Shown here in pieces: positions 42,631 through 50,472 of a stretch of 64,000 bases of DNA; position 1 is the stretch's first letter, and the number at the start of each line of letters is the position of its first letter. Source of the DNA: Agromyces sp. Leaf222 (GTDB taxonomy: Bacteria > Actinomycetota > Actinomycetes > Actinomycetales > Microbacteriaceae); assembly GCF_001421565.1 (NCBI RefSeq), contig NZ_LMKQ01000001.1:1859651-1923650 (forward strand), given 5' to 3'. The position numbers and the translations under genes are program-made. Under the pieces are notes generated by a model that was given only the letters and a program-made list of their open reading frames with translations, did no database searches and was not told where the DNA came from.

Positions 42631-43554
42631 ATGGCCGTCGTCACCATTCGCCAGCTGCTCGACAGCGGCGTGCACTTCGGGCACCAGACCCGCCGTTGGA
42701 ACCCGAAGATGAAGCGGTTCATCTTCACCGAGCGTTCCGGCATCTACATCATCGACCTGCAGCAGTCGCTCGCCTTCATCGACAAGGCGTACGACTTCGT
42801 CCGCGAGACGGTCGCCCACGGCGGCACCATCCTCTTCGTCGGCACGAAGAAGCAGGCACAGGAGTCCATCGCCGAGCAGGCGACCCGCGTCGGCCAGCCC
42901 TACGTCAACCAGCGTTGGCTCGGTGGCCTCCTCACCAACTTCCAGACGGTCTCCAAGCGCCTCGCGCGCATGAAGGAGCTCGAGGAGCTCGACTTCGAAG
43001 GCACCACGAGTGGCTTCACCAAGAAGGAACTCCTCATCAAGAAGCGCGAGCTCGACAAGCTGCACAAGTCGCTCGGCGGCATCCGCAACCTGTCGAAGAC
43101 GCCCTCGGCGCTCTGGGTGGTCGACACCAAGAAGGAGCACCTGGCGATCGACGAGGCCAAGAAGCTCGGCATCCCCGTCATCGGCATCCTCGACACCAAC
43201 TGCGACCCCGACGAGGTCCAGTACCCGATCCCGGGCAACGACGACGCCATCCGTTCGGTCGCGCTGCTGACCCGCATCATCGCCGACGCCGCCGCTGAGG
43301 GCCTCATCGAGCGCCACCAGAAGCCCGAAGAGGCCGGCAACGTCTCCGCCGTCGAGCCGCTCGCCGAGTGGGAGCAGGAGCTCCTCCAGGCCGGTTCCGC
43401 GACGACCCCGGAGCAGGCTTCGGCCGAGACCGAGAAGGTCGCCGAGACCGAGGCAGAGGCGAAGGCCGAAGCTGCAGAGGTCGTCGAAGAGGCTGACGCT
43501 CCCGAGGCCGCAGAGGTCGTCGAAGAGGCCGCCCCCGAGGCTGCTGCAGAGTAA
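42631..43554 (+). CDS. rpsB: 30S ribosomal protein S2
   Basis: 307 residues from ATG at 42631. Core: [49 protein letters not shown] and [32 protein letters not shown] roughly 55-residue Glu/Ala-rich acidic tail follows, as in other actinobacteria. Followed 39 bp later by tsf. Confidence 0.98.
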   Translation: MAVVTIRQLLDSGVHFGHQTRRWNPKMKRFIFTERSGIYIIDLQQSLAFIDKAYDFVRETVAHGGTILFVGTKKQAQESIAEQATRVGQPYVNQRWLGGLLTNFQTVSKRLARMKELEELDFEGTTSGFTKKELLIKKRELDKLHKSLGGIRNLSKTPSALWVVDTKKEHLAIDEAKKLGIPVIGILDTNCDPDEVQYPIPGNDDAIRSVALLTRIIADAAAEGLIERHQKPEEAGNVSAVEPLAEWEQELLQAGSATTPEQASAETEKVAETEAEAKAEAAEVVEEADAPEAAEVVEEAAPEAAAE

Positions 43555-43593
43555 TTCCGCCGCTCAACTCGAACTCAAAGGAGAATGCCGGAA

Positions 43594-44418
43594 ATGGCAA
43601 TCAGCATCGCCGACATCAAGGCCCTGCGCGAGCAGCTCGGCACGGGCATGGTCGACACCAAGAAGGCGCTCGAGGAAGCCGACGGCGACCTCGAGAAGGC
43701 CACTGAGATCCTCCGCCTCAAGGGTGCGAAGGGCAACGCGAAGCGTGCCGACCGCTCGACCAGCGAAGGCCTCGTCGCGGCCAAGGAGTCGCCCTCGGGC
43801 TACACCCTGATCCAGCTCGCATGCGAGACCGACTTCGTCGCGAAGAACGACAAGTTCGTCGCCCTCTCGGAGCGCGTGCTCGACGCGGTCGCCGCTGCCG
43901 GCGCCGCAGACGTCGACGCCGCCCTCGCGGCGCCGCTCGACGGCAAGACCGTCGGCGAGGTCATCGACGAGCAGGCCGCCGTCCTCGGCGAGAAGGTCGC
44001 GCTCACGCGCGCCGTCACGCTGCCGGGCGACCAGTTCGCGGTCTACCTGCACAAGACCTCGAAGGACCTCCCGCCGCAGATCGGCGTCGTGGTGTCCTAC
44101 TCGGGTGAAGACGCCGAGACCGCTCGTGCGATCGCACAGCACATCGCGATGTTCGACCCCACGTACCTGACGCGCGACGAGGTTCCGGCCGACGTCGTCG
44201 AGAAGGAGCGCGAGATCGTCACCGAGATCAGCCGCAACGAGGGCAAGCCCGAGGCTGCCCTGCCGAAGATCATCGAGGGTCGCCTGACGTCGTTCTTCAA
44301 GCAGGTCGCCCTGCTCGAGCAGGACTACGCCCGCGACAACAAGCAGCAGGTCCAGAAGGTCCTGGCCGACGCCGGCATCACCGTGTCGTCGTTCGCCCGC
44401 TTCAAGGCCACGGCGTAA
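43594..44418 (+). CDS. tsf: Elongation factor Ts
   Basis: 274 residues from ATG at 43594; AAGGAG (43578-43583) is 10 bp away, while an ATG at 43585 would be too close. N-terminal UBA-like domain (DIKALREQLGTGMVDTKKALEEADGDLEKATEILRLKG) with the EF-Tu contact, then ACETDFVAKNDKF and the dimerisation domains. It regenerates EF-Tu-GTP. Ends at a strong terminator. Confidence 0.98.
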   Translation: MAISIADIKALREQLGTGMVDTKKALEEADGDLEKATEILRLKGAKGNAKRADRSTSEGLVAAKESPSGYTLIQLACETDFVAKNDKFVALSERVLDAVAAAGAADVDAALAAPLDGKTVGEVIDEQAAVLGEKVALTRAVTLPGDQFAVYLHKTSKDLPPQIGVVVSYSGEDAETARAIAQHIAMFDPTYLTRDEVPADVVEKEREIVTEISRNEGKPEAALPKIIEGRLTSFFKQVALLEQDYARDNKQQVQKVLADAGITVSSFARFKATA

Positions 44419-44427
44419 GTCGTTGTG

Positions 44428-44463
44428 AAGGAGTCCGGATCGCCTCGCGATCCGGACTCCTTT
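44428..44463 (+). terminator. Rho-independent terminator after tsf
   Basis: AAGGAGTCCGGATCG pairs exactly with the stretch ending at 44462 (15-bp stem, 5-nt loop CCTCG), followed by TTTGCTGT. Separates rpsB-tsf from pyrH. Confidence 0.85.
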
Positions 44464-44584
44464 GCTGTGTCCGGGGCATCCCGGCCGGCCGACGAAGGAT
44501 CCATCGAGGATCGACCCGTGTTCGGCACGCGCCGCAGCACGAGAAGCACTAACTTTGACTCCCAAGGGGAAGGAACGGTCGGGG

Positions 44585-45316
44585 ATGACGGAACGTAGAC
44601 GCAGGGTCATGCTCAAGCTCTCGGGCGAGGCGTTCGGCGGAGGCTCGCTCGGCGTGAACCCCGACGTGGTGAGCGCACTCGCACGAGAGATCGCCGATGC
44701 CGCACGAACGGTCGAGATCGCGATCGTCGTCGGCGGCGGGAACTTCTTCCGCGGTGCAGAGCTCTCCCAGCGCGGCATGGACCGCGGGCGCGCCGACTAC
44801 ATGGGCATGCTCGGCACGGTCATGAACTCGCTGGCGCTCCAGGACTTCCTCGAGCAGGCCGGCGCCGAGACCCGCGTGCAGTCGGCGATCTCGATGACGC
44901 AGGTCGCCGAGCCGTACATCCCGCGCCGCGCGGAGCGCCACCTCGAGAAGGGCCGCGTCGTCATCTTCGGTGCCGGTGCCGGACTCCCGTACTTCTCCAC
45001 CGACACCGTCGCAGCCCAGCGTGCGCTCGAGATCGACGCGGAGGTCGTGCTCGTCGCGAAGAACGGCGTCGACGGTGTCTACTCCGACGACCCGCGCACC
45101 AACCCCGACGCGCACAAGATCGACCGGATCACCTACCAGGAGGCGCTCCAGCGCGGCCTCAAGGTGGTCGACTCGACGGCGTTCAGCCTGTGCATGGACA
45201 ACGGCATGCCCATGCAGGTCTTCGGCATGGAGCCGGGCGGCAACGTCACCGCGGCGATCCTGGGCGCCGACCTCGGCACCATCGTCAGCAACAGCGAGTC
45301 CCCGGCGACTCGATAG
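44585..45316 (+). CDS. pyrH: Uridylate kinase
   Basis: 243 residues. [30 protein letters not shown] and the [15 protein letters not shown] / [19 protein letters not shown] segments are UMP-kinase signatures. It phosphorylates UMP to UDP. The stop codon TAG is also the start of the probable frr -10 (TAGACT, 45314-45319). Confidence 0.97.
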   Translation: MTERRRRVMLKLSGEAFGGGSLGVNPDVVSALAREIADAARTVEIAIVVGGGNFFRGAELSQRGMDRGRADYMGMLGTVMNSLALQDFLEQAGAETRVQSAISMTQVAEPYIPRRAERHLEKGRVVIFGAGAGLPYFSTDTVAAQRALEIDAEVVLVAKNGVDGVYSDDPRTNPDAHKIDRITYQEALQRGLKVVDSTAFSLCMDNGMPMQVFGMEPGGNVTAAILGADLGTIVSNSESPATR

Positions 45317-45342
45317 ACTGATCCGAGCAGCGAACGAAGGAG
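45314..45342 (+). promoter_or_regulatory. frr -10 (TAGACT) and Shine-Dalgarno
   Basis: TAGACT at 45314-45319 overlaps the pyrH stop; GAAGGAG at 45336-45342 is 5 bp before the frr GTG and fixes that start. Confidence 0.5.
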
Positions 45343-45347
45343 CCCCC

Positions 45348-45902
45348 GTGATCGCGGATGTACTGTCCGATGCCAATGCACGCATGCAGAAGGCGGTCGA
45401 GGTCGCCAAAGACGACTTCGCGTCCGTCCGCACCGGCCGTGCCAATCCCCAGCTCTTCCAGAAGATCCTGGTGAACTACTACGGAACGCCCACGCCGCTC
45501 GCGCAGCTCGCGTCGCTGGCGAACCCCGAGGCTCGCACGCTCGTCGTGACGCCCTACGACAAGAGCGCCCTCCGCGACATCGAGCAGGCCATCCGCGACA
45601 CCCCGAACCTCGGCGCGAACCCGAGCAACGACGGCAACATCATTCGCGTGACGCTTCCCGAGCTCACCGAGGAGCGCCGTCGCGAGTACGTCAAGATCGT
45701 CAAGTCCAAGGCCGAAGACGCCAAGGTCTCCGTTCGCAACATCCGTCGCAAGGCGAAGGACGACCTCGACGCGCTGAAGGGCGAGGTCGGTGACGACGAG
45801 GTCGGTCGCGGCGAGAAGGAGCTCGAGCAGGTCACGAAGTCGAACATCGACGCGATCGACGACGCGCTCAAGCGCAAGGAAGCCGAACTCCTCGAGGTCT
45901 GA
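45348..45902 (+). CDS. frr: Ribosome recycling factor
   Basis: 184 residues from GTG at 45348. [34 protein letters not shown] and [37 protein letters not shown] are the two conserved RRF blocks; the length is standard. It splits post-termination ribosomes with EF-G. Confidence 0.98.
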   Translation: MIADVLSDANARMQKAVEVAKDDFASVRTGRANPQLFQKILVNYYGTPTPLAQLASLANPEARTLVVTPYDKSALRDIEQAIRDTPNLGANPSNDGNIIRVTLPELTEERRREYVKIVKSKAEDAKVSVRNIRRKAKDDLDALKGEVGDDEVGRGEKELEQVTKSNIDAIDDALKRKEAELLEV

Positions 45903-45911
45903 GAGAAGACG

Positions 45912-46895
45912 ATGTCGGGCGTCCCTGAACATGACGATGCGGACGCCGCTGGGCGGGATCGCAACGCTCGCGATGAGTTCCGGTCGCAGGTGCATGCGAG
46001 ACGTGTCGATATCGAGCGGCAGTTCGAGGCGTCGAAGGCGCAGTTCGATCAGGCGCAGGAGAAGATCAACGCCCGCACGGGCCGCAATCTGATCCTCGCG
46101 ATCGCCATCGGATTGGGCTTCGGCGGTGCATTGCTGCTCAGCCTCCTGGTGATCAAGGAACTCTTCCTGGTGTTCGCGGTCGCCCTCGTGGCGTTCGCGA
46201 GCTACGAGCTCGCGCAGGCGCTGCGCAAGGGGCGCTTCGACGTTCCACGCATCCCGACGGTGGTCGTGGCCGTGGCCGTCGTGCCGTTCGCGTACTTCGG
46301 CGGCGCGGGTGGGCAGGTCATCGCGGTCCTCGTCGGCATCGTGCTGGTCTCGGCGTGGCGGCTCTGCGAGCAGTTCTTCGCGGGCCGGCGCACCTCGGGT
46401 CGAATGCTGCTGCGCGACCTCGGTGCCACGGCGTTCGTGCAGGGGTACGTGACGTTCCTCGCGACCTTCGCGGTCGTGCTCACCGCAGCCGATGGCGGGC
46501 AGTGGTGGACCCTCGCGTTCGTGATCGTCGCGATCTCGGCCGACACCGGTGCGTACGCATCTGGGCTCATGTTCGGCAAGCACCCGATGGCGCCCGTGAT
46601 CAGTCCGAAGAAGACCTGGGAGGGCTTCGCCGGGGGAGGCCTCGCCAGCGTGATCGCCGGTGTGCTGCTCTCGCTCTTCATGCTCGGCAACACGTGGTGG
46701 TTCGGGCTCATCTTCGGCGTCGCGATCTTCCTGACGGCGACGCTCGGCGATCTCGCGGAGTCGCTCATCAAGCGCGACCTCGGCATCAAGGACATGAGCT
46801 CGTGGCTTCCGGGCCACGGCGGATTCCTCGATCGCCTCGACTCGATCCTGCCGTCTGCGGCGGTCGCGTTCGTGGCGTTCCGCATCTTCGGGTGA
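45912..46895 (+). CDS. cdsA: Phosphatidate cytidylyltransferase
   Basis: 327 residues. A hydrophilic N-terminus of about 60 residues is followed by eight or so membrane segments. The CDS signature is present: SPKKTWEGFAGGGLASVI ... ATLGDLAESLIKRDLGIKDMSSWLPGHGGFLDRLDSIL. It makes CDP-diacylglycerol for phospholipid synthesis. The stop overlaps the in-frame GTG of the next gene region. Confidence 0.95.
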   Translation: MSGVPEHDDADAAGRDRNARDEFRSQVHARRVDIERQFEASKAQFDQAQEKINARTGRNLILAIAIGLGFGGALLLSLLVIKELFLVFAVALVAFASYELAQALRKGRFDVPRIPTVVVAVAVVPFAYFGGAGGQVIAVLVGIVLVSAWRLCEQFFAGRRTSGRMLLRDLGATAFVQGYVTFLATFAVVLTAADGGQWWTLAFVIVAISADTGAYASGLMFGKHPMAPVISPKKTWEGFAGGGLASVIAGVLLSLFMLGNTWWFGLIFGVAIFLTATLGDLAESLIKRDLGIKDMSSWLPGHGGFLDRLDSILPSAAVAFVAFRIFG

Positions 46896-46902
46896 AGCTC
46901 GG

Positions 46903-46908
46903 TGATAA
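46903..46908 (+). promoter_or_regulatory. -10 box (GATAAT) for the DivIVA-domain gene
   Basis: GATAAT ends 7 bp before GTG 46916, the leaderless geometry. It supports 46916 rather than the GTG at 46892 as the start. Confidence 0.45.
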
Positions 46909-46915
46909 TGGGTCG

Positions 46916-47470
46916 GTGGACTCCACCTTCCCCCGCACCCGAAAGCCTCAGCGCGGCTACCACGCCGAGCAGGTCGACGAGTTCCTGCAGGTCGCTCGGC
47001 GGGCCTACGACGGCGTGCCCCTCGCATCCGACCCGCCGTTGAACTCGGAGCGAATCCGCCTGACCGCGTTCGCCCTGCAGAAGGGCGGCTACGTCACGGC
47101 TGACGTCGACGCCGCCATGGAGCGACTCGAAGACGCCTTCGCCGTCGAGGAGCGCCAGGTCGCCGCCCGCCTGCACGGCGACGAGGTCTGGCTCGCCGAG
47201 GCGCGCACGACGGCGCAGGTCGTCTCCAACCGGCTCGCACGGCCCGAAGGACACCGATTCGACCGCATGAGCCCGCTCGCGCTCGGCTACCGGGTGCGTG
47301 ACGTCGACAAGTTCGCGGAGAAGCTCACCCGCTACTTCCGCGACGGATGGCCGATCTCCATCGACGATGTCCGAAGCGTCGTGTTCTCCACGCAACGAGG
47401 CGGATACCGCGAGTCGCAGGTCGACCTCGTGCTCGACGCCGTCGTCGACGTCATGCAGGCCGTCCGCTGA
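46916..47470 (+). CDS. DivIVA-domain protein
   Basis: 184 residues from GTG at 46916 (GTG at 46892 overlapping cdsA is the alternative). Three short DivIVA-like motifs repeat along the chain: RGYHAEQVDEFLQVARRAYDG, QKGGYVTADVDAAMERLEDAF and GYRVRDVDKFAEKLTRYF, plus RGGYRESQVDLVLDAV at the end. Each binds negatively curved membrane in related proteins. No long coiled coil follows, unlike true DivIVA/Wag31. A role at poles or septa is inference. Confidence 0.8.
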   Translation: MDSTFPRTRKPQRGYHAEQVDEFLQVARRAYDGVPLASDPPLNSERIRLTAFALQKGGYVTADVDAAMERLEDAFAVEERQVAARLHGDEVWLAEARTTAQVVSNRLARPEGHRFDRMSPLALGYRVRDVDKFAEKLTRYFRDGWPISIDDVRSVVFSTQRGGYRESQVDLVLDAVVDVMQAVR

Positions 47471-47517
47471 GCGGGCAGGCGCGAGGACGCCGTTCGCTCG
47501 AGCGCGCGGACCTCGGA

Positions 47518-47523
47518 TACACT
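47518..47523 (+). promoter_or_regulatory. -10 box (TACACT) for the secreted transglycosylase-like gene
   Basis: TACACT ends 9 bp before GTG 47533; no Shine-Dalgarno is present, so a leaderless start is likely. Confidence 0.45.
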
Positions 47524-47532
47524 CGACGAATC

Positions 47533-48189
47533 GTGGGCAGGCATACAGGCATCGAGCAGGGCGAGACGCCCGCGACCCCTCCTCGAACGGCCGTCTCCAC
47601 GCGCAGCGCGGTCAAGCAGGGCGTCACCGTCGTCTTCGCGTTCTGCGCGGCGTTGAGCTTCGTCGCCATCAACCTCGTCGACCCGAATGCGGGTGCGACG
47701 GCAACGCCCGACGGCGTGTCCGGCGACCGATTCGGCGGCGCCGCGATCCAGGCTTTCGAGGTCGACGGCGACTACACGCTCGACGCCTCGAAGGAGGGCT
47801 ACGCCGTCGAGGCGAAGCCCGCATACGTGGAGCCCGCGTCCACGAGCGAGGAGAGCGGTTGGGCGCCGCCCGCGGTGACGCCTGATCCCGGTTCCGCGCA
47901 GGCGTACGCCGCGACGGCCGTCGCGGCACGCGGCTGGGCCACGACGGAGTTCGACTGCCTCGTCGCCCTCTGGAACAAGGAGTCCGGCTGGCGGGTCAAC
48001 GCGTACAACGCGGGCAGCGGTGCCTACGGCATCCCGCAGGCACTGCCCGGCTCGAAGATGGCATCGGCGGGCGCCGACTGGGAGACGAACGCGGCGACCC
48101 AGGTCGAATGGGGCCTCGGGTACGTGCAGGGTCGCTACGGAACGCCCTGCGGGGCGTGGGCCCACTCCGAGTCCATCGGCTGGTACTGA
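47533..48189 (+). CDS. Secreted protein with lytic-transglycosylase-like C-terminal domain
   Basis: 218 residues from GTG at 47533. A signal anchor (VKQGVTVVFAFCAALSFVAINLV, about residues 32-54) is followed by an Ala/Glu-rich linker. The C-terminal 90 residues read TEFDCLVALWNKESGWRVNAYNAGSGAYGIPQALPGSKM, the SLT-like fold with catalytic Glu in NKESGW and the AYGIPQ motif. It resembles actinobacterial resuscitation/transglycosylase-like proteins. Probably acts on peptidoglycan outside the membrane. Confidence 0.8.
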   Translation: MGRHTGIEQGETPATPPRTAVSTRSAVKQGVTVVFAFCAALSFVAINLVDPNAGATATPDGVSGDRFGGAAIQAFEVDGDYTLDASKEGYAVEAKPAYVEPASTSEESGWAPPAVTPDPGSAQAYAATAVAARGWATTEFDCLVALWNKESGWRVNAYNAGSGAYGIPQALPGSKMASAGADWETNAATQVEWGLGYVQGRYGTPCGAWAHSESIGWY

Positions 48190-48268
48190 GCCGCGCGCGC
48201 ACGCCCTTCGGCGGCCGCACACGGTGGTGCATGCAGGCCATCGGACCGGCGGATGCCGCATCCGACCG

Positions 48269-48274
48269 TAGACT
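48269..48274 (+). promoter_or_regulatory. -10 box (TAGACT) for the small zinc-ribbon gene
   Basis: TAGACT ends 6 bp before the ATG at 48281; leaderless geometry. Confidence 0.5.
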
Positions 48275-48280
48275 TGTGAC

Positions 48281-48589
48281 ATGCCGCGCTCGAACCGTTC
48301 CCATGGTCGCGCGGCGCGGGCACGCGAACCGCACCCCGAGCTCGACGTCGAGCGCCTGAGCTCAGGCTGGCGACGAACGGAGTCGCGCGGCGGCCGCGAG
48401 TGGAACGTGCAGCCCGTCTCCGAGGCGCAGGCGGTGAAGACCTACGTGTGCCCGGCCTGCGGGCTCGAGGTCGCACCCGGCGTCGCGCACCTCGTCGTCT
48501 GGCGTGCCGACGGCGTGCTCGGCGATGCGGCAGACCTCGCCGCGCGACGGCATTGGCATCAGCACTGTTGGAGGATCGGAACGAGATGA
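48281..48589 (+). CDS. Small conserved actinobacterial protein with CxxC/HxHC motif
   Basis: 102 residues. Basic disordered N-terminus, RRTESRGGREWNVQPVSEAQAVKTY, then YVCPACGLEVAPGVAHLVVWRADG and RRHWHQHCW. The CxxC plus HxHC arrangement looks like a zinc site. Databases often call homologues 'ATP/GTP-binding protein', but no P-loop is present. Overlaps the downstream hydrolase (ATGA), so the two are co-translated. Function unknown. Confidence 0.75.
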   Translation: MPRSNRSHGRAARAREPHPELDVERLSSGWRRTESRGGREWNVQPVSEAQAVKTYVCPACGLEVAPGVAHLVVWRADGVLGDAADLAARRHWHQHCWRIGTR

Positions 48590-49365
48590 CCAACCCCGAA
48601 TCTGCGCCGGTCGAGATCCGCGCCGCGGTCGAACTGCCCGCCGTACGCGAGGAGGTTCGCCTGCACACGGCCGACGGCCTCACCCTCGTCGGCGAACTCG
48701 CGACCCCGGTCGGCGTGGAGCCGGTCGCCACGCTCGTGACGTTGCATCCGCTGCCCACCGCCGGCGGCTTCATGGACTCGCACATCATCCGCAAGGCTGC
48801 GGCGCGGCTGCCGGCGCTCGCGAACCTCGCGGTGCTCCGGTTCAACACCCGGGGCACCACCTCGCCCCGTGGCACGAGCGACGGCTCGTTCGGCGAAGGC
48901 GTCTCGGAGCGCGAGGACGTCGCCGCGGCCATGGCGTTCGTCGCGCAGCGGGGCCTGCCGAACCCCTGGCTCGTTGGCTGGTCGTTCGGCACCGAGCTCG
49001 CGCTCAAGTACGGCCTCGAGCATGACATCTCCGGGGCCGTGCTGCTGTCGCCGCCGCTGCACCGCACCTCGGTCGAGGAACTGCGCCGGTGGAACGACGT
49101 CTCCGTGCCGGTCGTGGCCCTGATCCCCGAGTTCGACGACTACCTCCGACCGGATGCCGCGGCCGAACGGTTCGCGGTCGCTCCGAAGATCGCCCGCATC
49201 GACGTCGAGGGAGGGCGCCACCTGTGGGTGGGGGAGACCCAGACCCGGCGCGTGCTCGACGAGATCGTCGCGGCGGTCCATCCGGCGGCGCTGCCCTTGC
49301 CGACGACGTGGCCGCCGACCGCGGCACCGTCGGGTGGGTCGCCCGAGCCGGCGCATTCGGCCTGA
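48586..49365 (+). CDS. Alpha/beta hydrolase
   Basis: 259 residues. VRLHTADGLTLVGELATP, oxyanion region VTLHPLPTAGGFMDS, nucleophile Ser in LVGWSFGTELALKYG, acidic residue in IPEFDDYLRPDAA and His in EGGRHLWVGE. Similar to the YdjC/CC3-like alpha/beta hydrolases that lack a signal peptide. Substrate unknown. Convergent with the AI-2E-family gene (9-bp gap). Confidence 0.82.
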   Translation: MTNPESAPVEIRAAVELPAVREEVRLHTADGLTLVGELATPVGVEPVATLVTLHPLPTAGGFMDSHIIRKAAARLPALANLAVLRFNTRGTTSPRGTSDGSFGEGVSEREDVAAAMAFVAQRGLPNPWLVGWSFGTELALKYGLEHDISGAVLLSPPLHRTSVEELRRWNDVSVPVVALIPEFDDYLRPDAAAERFAVAPKIARIDVEGGRHLWVGETQTRRVLDEIVAAVHPAALPLPTTWPPTAAPSGGSPEPAHSA

Positions 49366-49374
49366 TGCGGCTCG

Positions 49375-50439
49375 TCAGAGCTCGTTCTGGCGCGGAATGA
49401 CGACCTGCTTGATGATGAGCAGGAACGACGCCGCGACCGGGATCGCGACGAGCGCGCCGAGCAGGCCGAGGAGCGTGCCTCCGGCCAGCGCCGCGATGAC
49501 GACGAGCGCTCCGGGGACCTTCACGGCGCGGTTCATGATGCGGGGGCTCAGCACGTATGCCTCGACCTGCATGTACACCAGGTAGTAGATCGCCGCGACG
49601 AGCGCGGTGAGCGGCGACCCGAGCCCGGGGATCAGGCAGACGAGCACGATGATCACGGATGCCGACAGGGTGCCGACGAGCGGCACCAGCGAGAAGATGA
49701 ACGCGAGGAAGGCCAGCACCGCCGGGAACGGTGCCTGGATGATCGACAGGAAGATGAAGCTCGCGACGCCGTTGCAGGCTGCGAGGCCCGCCTGGCCGAG
49801 CACGTAACGACCGACCGACTGCGTGATCTGCTCGGTCAGGTCGGCGAACCGCGACCGGCGAGATGCTGGGACCAGCTGGTAGGCGGTGTGCTTCATCGCG
49901 CTCAGCGAGGCGGAGAAGTACAGCGTCAGGATGAAGACGATCACGAGGGCGAAGATGCCGGCCCCGAGTGCGATCGCGACCTGGAGCACGCCGCCCGCGA
50001 GTTCACTGAGCTTTTCTGGGTTCGTGAAGAAGTCGGTGATCGCGGCGGTGACCTGCTCGGTGATGTCCTGGATCGGCACCTGGGGGAACTGCCTGGTCAG
50101 GTCCTCGAGCCACTCCAGCGATTGCACGCGGTCGGCGATCGCCGGGATCTCCTCGACGAGCTGTCCCACCTGGTCGACGACGATCGGCACCACGGCGAGC
50201 ACGAGGGCGGCCACGAGGAGCCCGACCCCGGTCATCACGATGAGGATGGACGCCCAACGGGGAAGCCCCCGGCGCTCGAGCCAGCCGATGGCCGGTTCGA
50301 GGCCGAGGGCCAGGAAGAGTGCTGCGCCGACGTACGTCAGCACCGTTGACAGGCTCGCGATCGACGCGAGGATGACGATGCCGACACCGACGCCGAGCGT
50401 GCCGACGAGGCCGATGCGGAACGCGTTCTGGATCTTCAT
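49375..50439 (-). CDS. AI-2E family transporter (PerM/YdiK type)
   Basis: 354 residues with about seven hydrophobic segments. Family features: LGLEPAIGWLERRGLPRWASILIV, PIQDITEQVTAAITDF, the SRFADLTEQITQSVGRYVLGQA loop and the GTLSASVIIVLVCLIPG / GALVAIPVAASFLLIIKQVV ends. Export of small signals or Na+/H+ exchange has been proposed for members. Cotranscribed with the upstream coiled-coil gene (33-bp gap). Confidence 0.88.
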   Translation of the reverse strand: MKIQNAFRIGLVGTLGVGVGIVILASIASLSTVLTYVGAALFLALGLEPAIGWLERRGLPRWASILIVMTGVGLLVAALVLAVVPIVVDQVGQLVEEIPAIADRVQSLEWLEDLTRQFPQVPIQDITEQVTAAITDFFTNPEKLSELAGGVLQVAIALGAGIFALVIVFILTLYFSASLSAMKHTAYQLVPASRRSRFADLTEQITQSVGRYVLGQAGLAACNGVASFIFLSIIQAPFPAVLAFLAFIFSLVPLVGTLSASVIIVLVCLIPGLGSPLTALVAAIYYLVYMQVEAYVLSPRIMNRAVKVPGALVVIAALAGGTLLGLLGALVAIPVAASFLLIIKQVVIPRQNEL

Positions 50440-50472
50440 CGAGCCTCGCCGACCGTCGGATTGAGCGGGGGA

